This document shows positions 18,170-26,684 of a stretch of DNA of 64,000 nucleotides, one piece after another (the stretch's first letter is position 1; each line of letters opens with the position of its first letter). The notes beneath the pieces are model-generated. The model saw nothing but the letters and a program-made list of their open reading frames with translations, did not search any database and was not told where the DNA came from. The stretch is from CAIKZZ01 sp036742455. GTDB taxonomy: Bacteria; Pseudomonadota; Gammaproteobacteria; Steroidobacterales; Steroidobacteraceae. A program made the position numbers and the translations under genes. The DNA lies in NCBI GenBank assembly GCA_036742455.1, contig DAINQU010000003.1, positions 1 through 64,000 on the forward strand, in the 5' to 3' direction.

Positions 18170-19963
18170 ATGCTGACGACCACGCACAACACGGACACCC
18201 ATTGCGTCCATTTAACCCGTCGACGAGGCTATGACGCATTCGTTCGACACCTGCGCCAGTGGGCACTGGTCGTCACCGTCGCCCTGTCCACGGCAGCGGC
18301 CTCGGCAGCCGGCCTCGGCACGGTCTCGCAAGGGGCCGCGACCGTTGCGCCCACGACCGGCAGCGCGTGCAATTACCCCGCACCCGGCAGCATCGTCTCG
18401 CAGCCGCGCGATCTGTACAGCCAAAACGGCGTGTTGTCGGTGCATCTGGACTACTACACCTCAGTAGACGCACAAGGCCGCACGCTATTCTGCTTCCAGA
18501 CCAGCGACGGTGCCGTAGCACCGACCCTGCACGTGAAGCCGGGCGACTTGTTCCTCCTGCAGGTGACGAACCGCGTACCGCGCGGCACGTTCATGGAGAA
18601 ATTGACCACTCAGTGCGGCGAAGCGGTCGTTTACGACAGCTCGGTGAATGTGCACTTCCACGGCGCACTGGTGTCACCGGCCTGCACGTCCGATGACGTG
18701 GTCGATACGGTCATCGGTTCGGGCGACACGTTTCAGTACAAGATTCAGATCCCGACCAACGAGCCCTCAGGGATGTATTGGTACCACCCGCACCTGCACG
18801 GCGTGGCCGATGCCGCCGTCCTGGGCGGCGCCACCGGCGCGTTCATCGTCGACGGCATTGAAAACTACTACTCGAGCCTCGCGGGCATGCCGAGTCGCAT
18901 CTTAAATTTCCGCGGTCTGCAGACGCTCGGCGCCGTCAACGCCCCGGGCACGCTCGATGCCTACGGGCAGATCGTGCCGACCTGGGACGTGTCGGTGAAC
19001 TACGTGCCGATCCCCTATTCGCCGACCGGCACCCCCGTGCCGCCGCCGGTGATTCAAATGAAGGCCGGCCAGCCGGAATTGTGGAGCGTCATGAATGGCT
19101 CCTCGGATTCCATTCTCGATTTCCAATTGCTCTACGACGGCGTACCGCAGAAGTTACAGGTCGTGGGATTGGACGGCGTACCGACCGGCTCGCAAGACGG
19201 TTCGCGTCAAGGCAAGGCCATCTATCGCACCACGTTGGCCTCACCGCCGGCGGGACGCGTGCAGTTTGTGGTGAATCCGCCGCCCCCGGGCGTAAAAGCG
19301 GTCATTCAGACCAAAACAATTGACACGGGCCCCGCGGGTGACAGCAATCCGAGCCGCACCATCGCGCGCATCGTGACGACGAACACGGGCACCCCGTTGC
19401 CGAAGCTGCCGCAAGCGAGCAATCCGGCACCGCAGCGCTTCGAAGGACTGGACACGTCGCCCGTCACGGCGAAACGCAAACTGTACTTCTCCGAGATCAT
19501 CAGCAACCCGAACGATCCGTCCAGCCCCACGAATTTCTACATCACGGTGGATGGGGCGCAGCCGCAACTCTACGCGCCGGGCATCGCGCCGGCGGTCACG
19601 ACGACGCAGGGCGCGGTGGAAGAATGGACGATCGAAAATCGCACAACGGAAAAGCACGTTTTCCACATCCACCAGATCCACTTCAAGCTGTTGGAAGTGA
19701 ACGGAGTACCGGTCTCCAATCAGGACAGTCAGTTCTACGACGATTACACCGTCGATTACTACCACGGCGCAGTCGACGCGCAGGGCCGCCCCATTGATGC
19801 GGCGGGCAATCTGATCGCTCACCCGGTCTACCCCAGCATCAAGATCAAGATGGACTTCCGCGGTCCGATCGTCGGCGACTTCGTGTTTCACTGCCACATC
19901 CTTCAGCACGAAGACGGTGGCATGATGGCGCGTATGCGAGTCCTTCCCGCTCCAGCACCGTGA
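18170..19963 (+). CDS. multicopper oxidase, secreted
   Basis: 597 aa. After a long basic N-region a signal peptide is likely, cleaved near residue 47 (TAAASAA). All four copper-binding motifs are present: HFHG (162-165), HPHLHG (206-211), HIHQIHF in the C-terminal domain, and HCHILQH with downstream Met585 as probable type-1 axial ligand (574-585). It should oxidise phenolics, metal ions or similar donors with reduction of O2 to water; the natural substrate is unknown. The ATG at 18170 is preferred because AGGAG (18159-18163) precedes it. It starts an operon with an SCO-like copper chaperone and a cytochrome c. Confidence 0.92.
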   Translation: MLTTTHNTDTHCVHLTRRRGYDAFVRHLRQWALVVTVALSTAAASAAGLGTVSQGAATVAPTTGSACNYPAPGSIVSQPRDLYSQNGVLSVHLDYYTSVDAQGRTLFCFQTSDGAVAPTLHVKPGDLFLLQVTNRVPRGTFMEKLTTQCGEAVVYDSSVNVHFHGALVSPACTSDDVVDTVIGSGDTFQYKIQIPTNEPSGMYWYHPHLHGVADAAVLGGATGAFIVDGIENYYSSLAGMPSRILNFRGLQTLGAVNAPGTLDAYGQIVPTWDVSVNYVPIPYSPTGTPVPPPVIQMKAGQPELWSVMNGSSDSILDFQLLYDGVPQKLQVVGLDGVPTGSQDGSRQGKAIYRTTLASPPAGRVQFVVNPPPPGVKAVIQTKTIDTGPAGDSNPSRTIARIVTTNTGTPLPKLPQASNPAPQRFEGLDTSPVTAKRKLYFSEIISNPNDPSSPTNFYITVDGAQPQLYAPGIAPAVTTTQGAVEEWTIENRTTEKHVFHIHQIHFKLLEVNGVPVSNQDSQFYDDYTVDYYHGAVDAQGRPIDAAGNLIAHPVYPSIKIKMDFRGPIVGDFVFHCHILQHEDGGMMARMRVLPAPAP

Positions 19964-19973
19964 TCGCGTGGTA

Positions 19974-20555
19974 ATGCCGCAGGCATGCTGGCGCACCCTT
20001 GTGGGGTGCGCCCTTCTGGCCGGTAGCGCCTGCGGGATTGCCCGAGCCGATACGAGTGCGCCCGCCGCCCATGCGGCCACCATCCCGGCGCACTACCGCC
20101 TCACCACCACCGATGGTCGTGCGGTGACCGAGGCGAGTTTTAAGGGGCGGTGGCAGTTGGTGTTCTTTGGCTTCACCAGCTGCCCGGATATCTGCTCCAC
20201 CGCGATGTTGTCCGTCAAAGTGGCGCTCGCTGCGCTCGGCCCCGTGGCGGAGCGCATCCAACCGATTTTCATCACGCTGGATCCACAGCGCGACACCGCC
20301 GAAAAGCTCGCCGAGTATCTCCACTTCTTTGGGCCCACCATCGTCGGCTTGCGCGGCAGTGAGGCGGACATCCACTCGGCAGCGCAGGCGTTCCGCGTGT
20401 ACGTGCAGTCGCGGCCGCTCAGTGGGGAGTCGTACACCGTCGACCACAGCGCCTTCTTGTATCTGCTCGATCCCGACGGTCGGTTTGTAAAACTGCTGTC
20501 GGGTGACGCGCCCGGACACAAACTCGCGGACGATCTGCGCGCGGCGCTGCGATGA
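19974..20555 (+). CDS. SCO1/SenC family protein
   Basis: 193 aa with a signal peptide (residues about 1-25) and a thioredoxin fold. The copper-binding triad of SCO proteins is present: Cys70 and Cys74 (TSCPDIC) and His158 (TVDHSAF). SCO proteins deliver copper or reduce thiols, usually for cytochrome oxidase CuA; here the partner is more likely the multicopper oxidase next door. An in-frame GTG at 19968 is an alternative start two codons upstream. The stop overlaps the cytochrome gene start (ATGA). Confidence 0.9.
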   Translation: MPQACWRTLVGCALLAGSACGIARADTSAPAAHAATIPAHYRLTTTDGRAVTEASFKGRWQLVFFGFTSCPDICSTAMLSVKVALAALGPVAERIQPIFITLDPQRDTAEKLAEYLHFFGPTIVGLRGSEADIHSAAQAFRVYVQSRPLSGESYTVDHSAFLYLLDPDGRFVKLLSGDAPGHKLADDLRAALR

Positions 20556-21103
20556 CCTCGACCGTCGCTCGAATCACGCTGATCACGGTCACTGTGCTTG
20601 GCAGCAGCGTCTTGGTGCCCGCGCGTGCAGAGCCCACGACCGCGCATTTTGGTGACGCAGATGACAGCGCGGCCGTGTTGCAGGGGCAGCGCGTGTACAA
20701 AACGCACTGCGCCCAATGCCACGGCCGCACCTTGCAAGGCCAAGCTTTGTGGCGACTCGAGGACGAGTACGCGCATCAACGGGCGCCGGCATTGGATGGC
20801 ACCGGTCATGCGTGGCAGCACAGTGACGAGGCGCTCTATCAGCGCATACGCACCGGTCGTTGGCCGGATACGGCAGAGAGCCCACCCAATGCGATGCCGG
20901 TGTATGTGTCCGTGCTCACCGAGAGCGACACGGAAGCGGTGATCGCGTTCATGAAATCGCGGTGGGGCGTGGGATTGCGAGCGGCGCAGTCGACGTTGAA
21001 TCCGGAGCTGCGTGGGATGCCCGCGCAGGCGGCGGACACCGACTGGACCCTACCCCCCACCTGCTCCAGCACACAGCAGCGTTGGCGCACCGCGTCTCCG
21101 TAA
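20552..21103 (+). CDS. c-type cytochrome, monohaem
   Basis: 183 aa. Signal peptide ends near residue 26 (VPARA). One haem-binding motif CAQCH (Cys53, Cys56, His57); the probable axial Met lies in NAMPVYVSVL. It is a periplasmic electron carrier, plausibly passing electrons with the multicopper oxidase. The start overlaps the SCO gene by 4 nt. The C-terminal 40 residues after the haem domain are not typical and have no recognised motif. It converges with the TonB receptor gene 24 nt downstream. Confidence 0.9.
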   Translation: MTSTVARITLITVTVLGSSVLVPARAEPTTAHFGDADDSAAVLQGQRVYKTHCAQCHGRTLQGQALWRLEDEYAHQRAPALDGTGHAWQHSDEALYQRIRTGRWPDTAESPPNAMPVYVSVLTESDTEAVIAFMKSRWGVGLRAAQSTLNPELRGMPAQAADTDWTLPPTCSSTQQRWRTASP

Positions 21104-21126
21104 GACGGGCTCCACGCCACATCGAA

Positions 21127-23661
21127 TCAGTAGTGCCAGTGCACGGCCAATCCCACGGTTCTCGGCCGATGGGTGAGTGAGTACAGCAAGGGCGTCCCGG
21201 GATAATCCCCATCGGTCTGCAAGATGGGGTGCTCGTTCAGCACGTTGTCGCAATACAGGTCGACCGAGGCGTGCGGCAGCACGAGGCCGAGCCCCAGGTT
21301 CCATCGCACGGAGGATGGGTCGGCGGCAAACCGCGGGTCGTAGGTCGTGAACGCGGGATTGCGCTCGGGATACGGACCGGTCGCGTGACTGCGAATCACC
21401 CAACGCGACCGCGCGACCAAGCGACGCTGATCGGCTAACGGCCACTCGTACGAACCGCTCAACGTCCCCACCCACGGCGCGGGCACGTCAGGCAACCCTG
21501 CCAAGGTACCGCCACGCAGCGCCACGAGCACGCCGCCGGGTGCGTAGATCGTCTGCGTCGTGTGCGCATCCGTCAGTCCGAGATCGAGCGAGCCGTGCCA
21601 ATGCCCCAGTCCGCGCGTCTCGGCGTGCAGGTCGAACCCTCGGCTGACCAAGGTGCCTGCGTTTGCGTAAAACGCGTTGCCGCACGGATCGTAGACGCGC
21701 AGTTGCACGTCGTTCCACTGCACATCGTAGACGCTCAGGTCCACGAAGAGCGCACCGCCCGCGACCGCTCCTTTCGCGCCGACTTCATAACTCCACAGCG
21801 CGTCGGGACCGGACGCGCCCGGCGTCGTCACGCCGGCGCACACATAGTCCGGCCCTGCGGCGCGCCCCAGTCGAGCGCCGCGCGACGCCGAGGCGTAGAG
21901 CGACAAGCCCTCGCGCGGCTCGTGACTGAGTTCGAGCCGCGGCGTCACCGGCATCGAGGCCTGATAGCGATGGGCTGAAAAGTTTTCGGTCGGGGACAGA
22001 TACCCGGCGTCGTCACCGGTGCTGTGCCGCAGATAACGCCCCACTCTCAGACCCGTGCCCAGGCGCCAATGCGGTGCCAACGCGACGCTCCACTGCCCGA
22101 AGACATTCTGCTCGGTCGTGTGGTCCGTGGGCCGAGAGCTGAGTGCCGGCACGTGGGGCAACGGCGTGAGGAAATAATCGTCGTACTGCGAGAGGCGATA
22201 GTCGGCCACGTACGTACCGACCGACCACGCATACCGACCGTGCGTGTCCGGGGAAGAGAGTCGAATCTCACCCGAGAGCGCACCACTGGTCGCTCCCGTG
22301 TGTTCGCTGACGGCGTTGGCGTAGGACACCGGCACTTCGGGCCCCAATGGACTCCCATAGCCACCGAAATACGCCGGACCGGCTTCGTTGGTGTCATCGA
22401 TGAAGGCGCTGGCGACGCGACGCACGTAGGAGCTAATCGCGACCATATTCACGGACGTGCCGCGGTACTCCACCCGCAGCGCCCCGACGGTCAACGTATC
22501 CTCAAACGGCTGGGGCAGTAGTTTCCCGTTGCGAAAGACGCCCTCGGCGGGCTGCGACAACGCCTGATAAAACGAGGGTGAATCGGCAATCTGATTGCGC
22601 TGATAGGACAACGACGGCAAGACGGACCATCCCGCGATCGGCTCGATATCCAACGACAGTCGCGCTACGCGCTGGTGGGATCGATTGCTATTCGGCGTCA
22701 CCACCGCCCCGTTGAACGGATCGACACGATCGACATAACCCCCTTCGTCGCGCGCCATCATGCCGGCACGCACACCGACGAGACCCGGGACCAAGGGTTC
22801 CGCGATCAGAACCGAGGATCCCCACAGCCCGGCACCGTGATCGATGGACCCGATCTCGCCGCCAACGTCGACGCGCTGCGTGGTGGTATCGGCCCGATTC
22901 GGGACAAAGCGAATGGCGCCCGCCTCGGCACCGGCACCGTAGTCGACGCCCTGCGGCCCGCGGAGCACCTCGACCCGATTCAAGTCGAATGCAATGGGAT
23001 ACGGCACGGTAAACGCAGAATTCGGTGTCAGCGCCGTCGACAGCGGCGTATCGCCGAGGTACGTCACGGTGGCCACGCCGGACTTTTCACCCACCACGCC
23101 ACGCATCGACGTGTGGTTATAAAAACCGGATCCCCATTGCGTACTCACGCCGTAATCGACGCCCGGTACGCCGGACAGTACGTCGGCCACCGTCGTTAAT
23201 CCGTACGGCTCAATATCGGTCATGTCGACGATGCGGGCGCTCACCGGGACGCGATAGGCACTTTGCTCGCGGCTCTGCGTGACGAGCACTATATCCTCGA
23301 TGGTGCCAATGGACGCGGGCGCAGGTGCCGCGGTCACGCGCACCAATCGCATCGCCCGCCCGTTAATCGGCTCAAACGTGAGCCCGGTACCTTCCAGGAG
23401 TGCGGCCAGTGCTTCCTTAGGGTTTAAGCCCGCGGACACCGCATGGCTCTGTTTGCCGTCTGCCAGGGCGGAGACGTACAACACTTGCAAGCCGGTCTGC
23501 TGGGCGAGCGCCGCTAAGGCGCTCGGGAGCGCCTGGCGAGGAATGGCGCGCTGCACGTCCGCAGCCGACACGATCCACACCGCGCACAGCCCTGCGAGAC
23601 CCATCGCCCAAGCGACGGTGCGGCCGCGCCGGCCGGCGCGCCATTCGGTCTCCTGCGTCAT
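21127..23661 (-). CDS. TonB-dependent receptor with N-terminal STN signalling domain
   Basis: 844 aa from the chosen ATG; another ATG 48 nt upstream (23709) is possible. After a signal peptide there is a secretin/TonB N-terminal (STN) domain (AIPRQALPSALAALAQQTG), then a plug (VEVLRGPQGVDYGAGAEAG) and a 22-strand barrel ending in a terminal aromatic, HWHY. The STN domain marks a transducer that signals ligand binding to FecR. The ligand may be a siderophore or another metal complex; the barrel sequence does not say which. It is the last gene of a fecI-fecR-receptor operon. Confidence 0.92.
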   Translation of the reverse strand: MTQETEWRAGRRGRTVAWAMGLAGLCAVWIVSAADVQRAIPRQALPSALAALAQQTGLQVLYVSALADGKQSHAVSAGLNPKEALAALLEGTGLTFEPINGRAMRLVRVTAAPAPASIGTIEDIVLVTQSREQSAYRVPVSARIVDMTDIEPYGLTTVADVLSGVPGVDYGVSTQWGSGFYNHTSMRGVVGEKSGVATVTYLGDTPLSTALTPNSAFTVPYPIAFDLNRVEVLRGPQGVDYGAGAEAGAIRFVPNRADTTTQRVDVGGEIGSIDHGAGLWGSSVLIAEPLVPGLVGVRAGMMARDEGGYVDRVDPFNGAVVTPNSNRSHQRVARLSLDIEPIAGWSVLPSLSYQRNQIADSPSFYQALSQPAEGVFRNGKLLPQPFEDTLTVGALRVEYRGTSVNMVAISSYVRRVASAFIDDTNEAGPAYFGGYGSPLGPEVPVSYANAVSEHTGATSGALSGEIRLSSPDTHGRYAWSVGTYVADYRLSQYDDYFLTPLPHVPALSSRPTDHTTEQNVFGQWSVALAPHWRLGTGLRVGRYLRHSTGDDAGYLSPTENFSAHRYQASMPVTPRLELSHEPREGLSLYASASRGARLGRAAGPDYVCAGVTTPGASGPDALWSYEVGAKGAVAGGALFVDLSVYDVQWNDVQLRVYDPCGNAFYANAGTLVSRGFDLHAETRGLGHWHGSLDLGLTDAHTTQTIYAPGGVLVALRGGTLAGLPDVPAPWVGTLSGSYEWPLADQRRLVARSRWVIRSHATGPYPERNPAFTTYDPRFAADPSSVRWNLGLGLVLPHASVDLYCDNVLNEHPILQTDGDYPGTPLLYSLTHRPRTVGLAVHWHY

Positions 23662-23784
23662 CAGGGCGAACCGCCACAACACGGGTCGAGTTGCAAGATC
23701 CGGTGACACCGGCTCGCCCGCGACGAACCATTGGCTCGCACAAATGCCATCCGCATTACCATTGGGCGCACGTAAAAGCCTCTT

Positions 23785-24867
23785 TCATCGGATCGAACTC
23801 GTGCCTCCGGCGCGCGTCGCCAACCGCCGCGTAATGACGATGGCTTGAGCGGATCGATCCACACGCACGCCTTCGGTCGCCTCCAAGAAACCCAAAAAGG
23901 TGTCCAAATCGCGCGCATCGAAGGCGCCACTGATGGGGACAGCCGCCAATGAGCGATCCTGCACCGTGATCGGAACCGTGCTAAAGCGCTGAAATTCGCT
24001 GACGGCCTCGCCGAGGGATAAACGATCGACGACCACCCGCCCGCTCCGCCACGCCTCCAAACGATCAACGTCCACGCGTCGCGGCACGGACACCGTACCG
24101 CGCATCACGACGACTTGTTCGCCCGCATGGAGCGCCACAGCGGCCCGCGCTGAGCCGGACTCCGGCGCCTCGGAAGCCGGCGAGACGTTGACATGACCCT
24201 CGGTCAACGTGACGGTGACCCGATCCGGCTGGCGACGCACATCGAATTGCGTGCCGGTGGCCTCGACAACCGCATCGCCGGTGACCACGCGCAACGGCCG
24301 CGGGTCGCCTTTCGCGACGTGTACAAACACACGACCTTGCATGAGGCGGACGCGGCGCTCGCTGGCGCCGAACTCGATGCGCGCCGACGATTCGACATCG
24401 AGTTCCAGGGTAGATCCGTCGGCCAGCATCCAACTGCGCAATTCACCGTGACCGGTCGTCAGCACCTGAGCGTCGTTGGTCGGCGCGGTGGGCCGCGACC
24501 CCCACAGCACGGCGAGCAGGCCCGCGACCGCCACGACGGCGGCCATCGCGGCACGTCGATACCCGGGCGGCCGACGCCTTGCGGCAACGCCAGCGCGTTC
24601 TGGCAACGCCGTCACCACCGGCGGTGCGTCGCGGGCGTCGGCGAGCAACGCCTCTACCGTATAGAGGGGCGGTGTTGCGGTGACGCTCAACTCGCGGGCC
24701 ACCACGGCGACGCGCAAGTACGCCTCCACGTGGGCCGGCGAGGCACGCAGCCACGCGGTCAGCGCCGCGTTGCGGTCACTGCTCGCCTCGGAGGTGTGCT
24801 GCTGCGCATGCCACTCGGCCGCTTGTTCCTCGATCGCGCGTTGCGCCGCTTCTGACGATCGTTCCAT
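23785..24867 (-). CDS. FecR-family anti-sigma regulator
   Basis: 360 aa. An N-terminal DUF4880-like anti-sigma region (EEQAAEWHAQQ, AWLRASPAHVEAYLRVA) precedes one TM segment (about residues 98-116) and the periplasmic FecR domain (RVFVHVAKGDPRPLRVVTG, VEATGTQFDVRR). It holds the ECF sigma factor until the STN domain of the receptor signals. The ATG at 24867 lies 2 nt after the sigma-gene stop (TGATCATG), with GGGGTGAT as ribosome site, which decides against the longer start at 24900. Confidence 0.92.
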   Translation of the reverse strand: MERSSEAAQRAIEEQAAEWHAQQHTSEASSDRNAALTAWLRASPAHVEAYLRVAVVARELSVTATPPLYTVEALLADARDAPPVVTALPERAGVAARRRPPGYRRAAMAAVVAVAGLLAVLWGSRPTAPTNDAQVLTTGHGELRSWMLADGSTLELDVESSARIEFGASERRVRLMQGRVFVHVAKGDPRPLRVVTGDAVVEATGTQFDVRRQPDRVTVTLTEGHVNVSPASEAPESGSARAAVALHAGEQVVVMRGTVSVPRRVDVDRLEAWRSGRVVVDRLSLGEAVSEFQRFSTVPITVQDRSLAAVPISGAFDARDLDTFLGFLEATEGVRVDRSAQAIVITRRLATRAGGTSSIR

Positions 24868-24869
24868 GA

Positions 24870-25385
24870 TCACCCCAGACTCGCCATGCGGCGACGACAA
24901 TGCGCAAGTCCCTGCGCGAGATACTTCTTAACCATGTGAATCGAGATACCGAGGTGCTCCCCGATCTGCTGATAACTCCAGTCGTACTGGTATTGCAGCA
25001 CGAGCGCGGCGCGACATTTCGGCGGCAATTGGTCCAACACTTCTTTGAGACGTTGTCGGCGTCGTTCTAAGTCGGCCTCGGCGCCATCGACCGTTTCCTC
25101 CGCCAGGAGGCCCGCGAACTCCGCGGCGTCGGCGTCGATGGAGCGATCGGCACGACCGTCGATCACGGCCTGTTCACGAACCACGTTGCTGGCGATCGTG
25201 TACAGATACGCCTCGGGGGAGCGGATGGCGTCTGGATCCGGCGCGCGCAAGAGGCGGAGGTACGTTTCTTGGGCGATATCGGTGACGTTCGCCCGCGACC
25301 GCGTGCGTCGACCGATGTAGGCCACCAACGGCGCGTAGTGCTCGGCCACCAAGCGCGCAAACCATGGGTGTTCCCGCTGCCCCAC
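24870..25385 (-). CDS. FecI-type ECF sigma factor
   Basis: 171 aa. Region 2 (TDIAQETYLRLLRAPD, AYLYTIASNVV) and region 4 (LPPKCRAALVLQYQYDWSYQQIGEHLGIS split over about residues 120-150, with helix-turn-helix) are complete. FecI-like factors direct RNA polymerase to their cognate TonB-receptor gene. First gene of the operon with fecR and the receptor. Minus-strand transcription converges on the cytochrome c gene. Confidence 0.92.
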   Translation of the reverse strand: MGQREHPWFARLVAEHYAPLVAYIGRRTRSRANVTDIAQETYLRLLRAPDPDAIRSPEAYLYTIASNVVREQAVIDGRADRSIDADAAEFAGLLAEETVDGAEADLERRRQRLKEVLDQLPPKCRAALVLQYQYDWSYQQIGEHLGISIHMVKKYLAQGLAHCRRRMASLG

Positions 25386-25573
25386 CGCCTATCCTTTGTG
25401 TGTTCCACCCGACGGACCGGCTGGCCTGTCCATCGGCCACCACGGACTCGGATGCACGACGTCCCTTGCGTGAACTATAGCGCGAGGCGCTGAGTCCGGC
25501 CCGATAACCTGTTGGTGAAAATTGAGGTACCCGTTTTGGCGGTTCGGGGCTCTTATGTCATGTGAGGACGTCC

Positions 25574-25636
25574 CTGCCCATTGGGCAGAATGGCTTGGAA
25601 TCGCCGATCTGTTGCCGGGCGTGAGCCCGGCAACAG
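25574..25636. repeat. tandem hairpins
   Basis: The first is CTGCCCA-T-TGGGCAG (25574-25588). The second is CTGTTGCCGGGC-GTGA-GCCCGGCAACAG (25609-25636), a perfect 12-bp stem. Neither is followed by a T-run on either strand. They may be a REP-like palindromic element or the 3' end of an untranslated RNA. Confidence 0.45.
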
Positions 25637-25864
25637 AAGGACAACGCAACTGACCGCCTGCGCCACCTGCCGCGACGCTAGCGAAGACCGTCTTGGGGCG
25701 ACACGCCCCACCTTTCGCGCGAATGGAGGCTACGCCCGGAGTCTCCCGCCCGCGCGGACGCCGTGATGTGGATGCGCGGCCTGCCGTGCCATGGATTCAC
25801 AACCAAGAATCGGTGCCCGGCCGATGCCTTACCCATAAAAGTCTGGACATCCCAAGCAGCAACA

Positions 25865-25889
25865 TTAGCGAAGAGGGAGGGATTCGAAC
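25865..25889 (-). other. tRNA-Ser 3'-end remnant (possible attachment-site copy)
   Basis: 22 of 25 positions match the 3' end of tRNA-Ser(GCT) at 29291-29316 (29292-29316 aligned), covering the acceptor 3' strand and T-arm; 13 consecutive bases GAGGGATTCGAAC are identical. The CCA is degenerate (GCTA on the minus strand). Orientation is the same as the intact tRNA. Such 3' fragments mark integration of elements into tRNA genes. No 5' half is present. Confidence 0.55.
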
Positions 25890-25910
25890 TGGGCGGAGGC
25901 ATCAATTAAA

Positions 25911-25990
25911 TCAGTAATTTACTGAAAAACAATTTTTGACCCTTCCAATCCCCTCGCATCCCCCGATTGGCAGTAGCCCGGCGAGGGGAT
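25911..25990 (+). promoter_or_regulatory. inverted repeats upstream of AbiE operon (candidate operators)
   Basis: TCAGTAA-T-TTACTGA (25911-25925) is a perfect 7-bp dyad. ATCCCCTCGC (25948-25957) pairs with GCGAGGGGAT (25981-25990). Known AbiEi antitoxins bind inverted repeats ahead of their own operon and repress it, so these are candidate operators. The abiEi start is 88 nt past the second repeat. Function inferred. Confidence 0.4.
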
Positions 25991-26078
25991 GCCCTTTGTT
26001 ACAACAAATTCCACGGCGATTGTTCTTTTATGACGGTATTTATGGATTTCTACCGCTTTTTAGGAACATACTGCTCTC

Positions 26079-26684
26079 GTGGACAAGCCCACCCTCACCG
26101 CCCGCACGCTTAAGCTCGCCGAGCAACGAGGAGTACTCCGCGCTCGCGACCTCCGTGATCAGGCTATACCGGCCGTCATCCTGTCGCGACTGGTGGACAG
26201 CGGCCAACTGACTCGGATTTCGCGAGGCCTTTATACGCTGCCCACGCGGACGCCATCGGAGCAGCATCAACTCGCTGAGGTCGCCGCCCGCAGCCCGACG
26301 GCGGTCTATTGCCTGCTGACCGCACTGCGCTTCCACGGGATCACGACCCAGAACCCGCACGAACTGTGGATCGCACTGCCAAACAAGTCGAGGTCTCCTC
26401 GCATCGAGTATCCGCCGCTACGTACTGTTCGGTACTCCGGCGACGCGCTGACCCAAGGAATCGAGGTTCATACGGTCGACTGCGTTACGGTCAAGGTGTA
26501 CTCGATTGCAAAGACCATCGCCGATTGCTTCAAATTCAGGAACAAAATAGGCTTGGACGTCGCACTGGAGGCACTGCGCGAGGCCAGGCAAGGCAAACGG
26601 GCCACCAGTGAAGACCTCTGGCGTTTCGCCAAAATCTGTCGGGTCGCGAACGTCATGCGACCGTACCTCGAGAGCCTGACATGA
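26079..26684 (+). CDS. type IV toxin-antitoxin antitoxin, AbiEi family
   Basis: 201 aa. N-terminal winged helix (LARTLKLAEQ-like opening, RDQAIPAVILSRLVDSGQLTR split around residues 24-45, then ISRGLYTLP) and the AbiEi C-terminal domain (TVDCVTVKVYSIAKTIADC). AbiEi counteracts the AbiEii nucleotidyltransferase and represses the operon. The start is GTG at 26079; only a poor ribosome site precedes it. The stop overlaps abiEii by 4 nt (ATGA). The pair gives abortive phage defence or stabilises mobile DNA. Confidence 0.9.
   Translation: MDKPTLTARTLKLAEQRGVLRARDLRDQAIPAVILSRLVDSGQLTRISRGLYTLPTRTPSEQHQLAEVAARSPTAVYCLLTALRFHGITTQNPHELWIALPNKSRSPRIEYPPLRTVRYSGDALTQGIEVHTVDCVTVKVYSIAKTIADCFKFRNKIGLDVALEALREARQGKRATSEDLWRFAKICRVANVMRPYLESLT

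Larger units (their letters stand above)
25386..26078. other. 693-nt intergenic region at islet left edge
   Basis: No convincing coding frame is seen; short open frames on both strands lack ribosome sites and family features. Contents: two strong hairpins (25574-25636), a tRNA-Ser 3' fragment on the minus strand (25865-25889), an AT-rich zone from 25900, a 15-nt palindrome (25911-25925) and a 10-nt inverted repeat (25948-25990) ahead of the AbiE genes. G+C drops clearly after 25900, in keeping with foreign DNA. Confidence 0.6.

Noticed and set aside
25389..25649. 86-codon minus-strand frame upstream of the sigma gene
   Set aside because: It crosses the two hairpins, lacks a ribosome site and has a composition unlike a protein.
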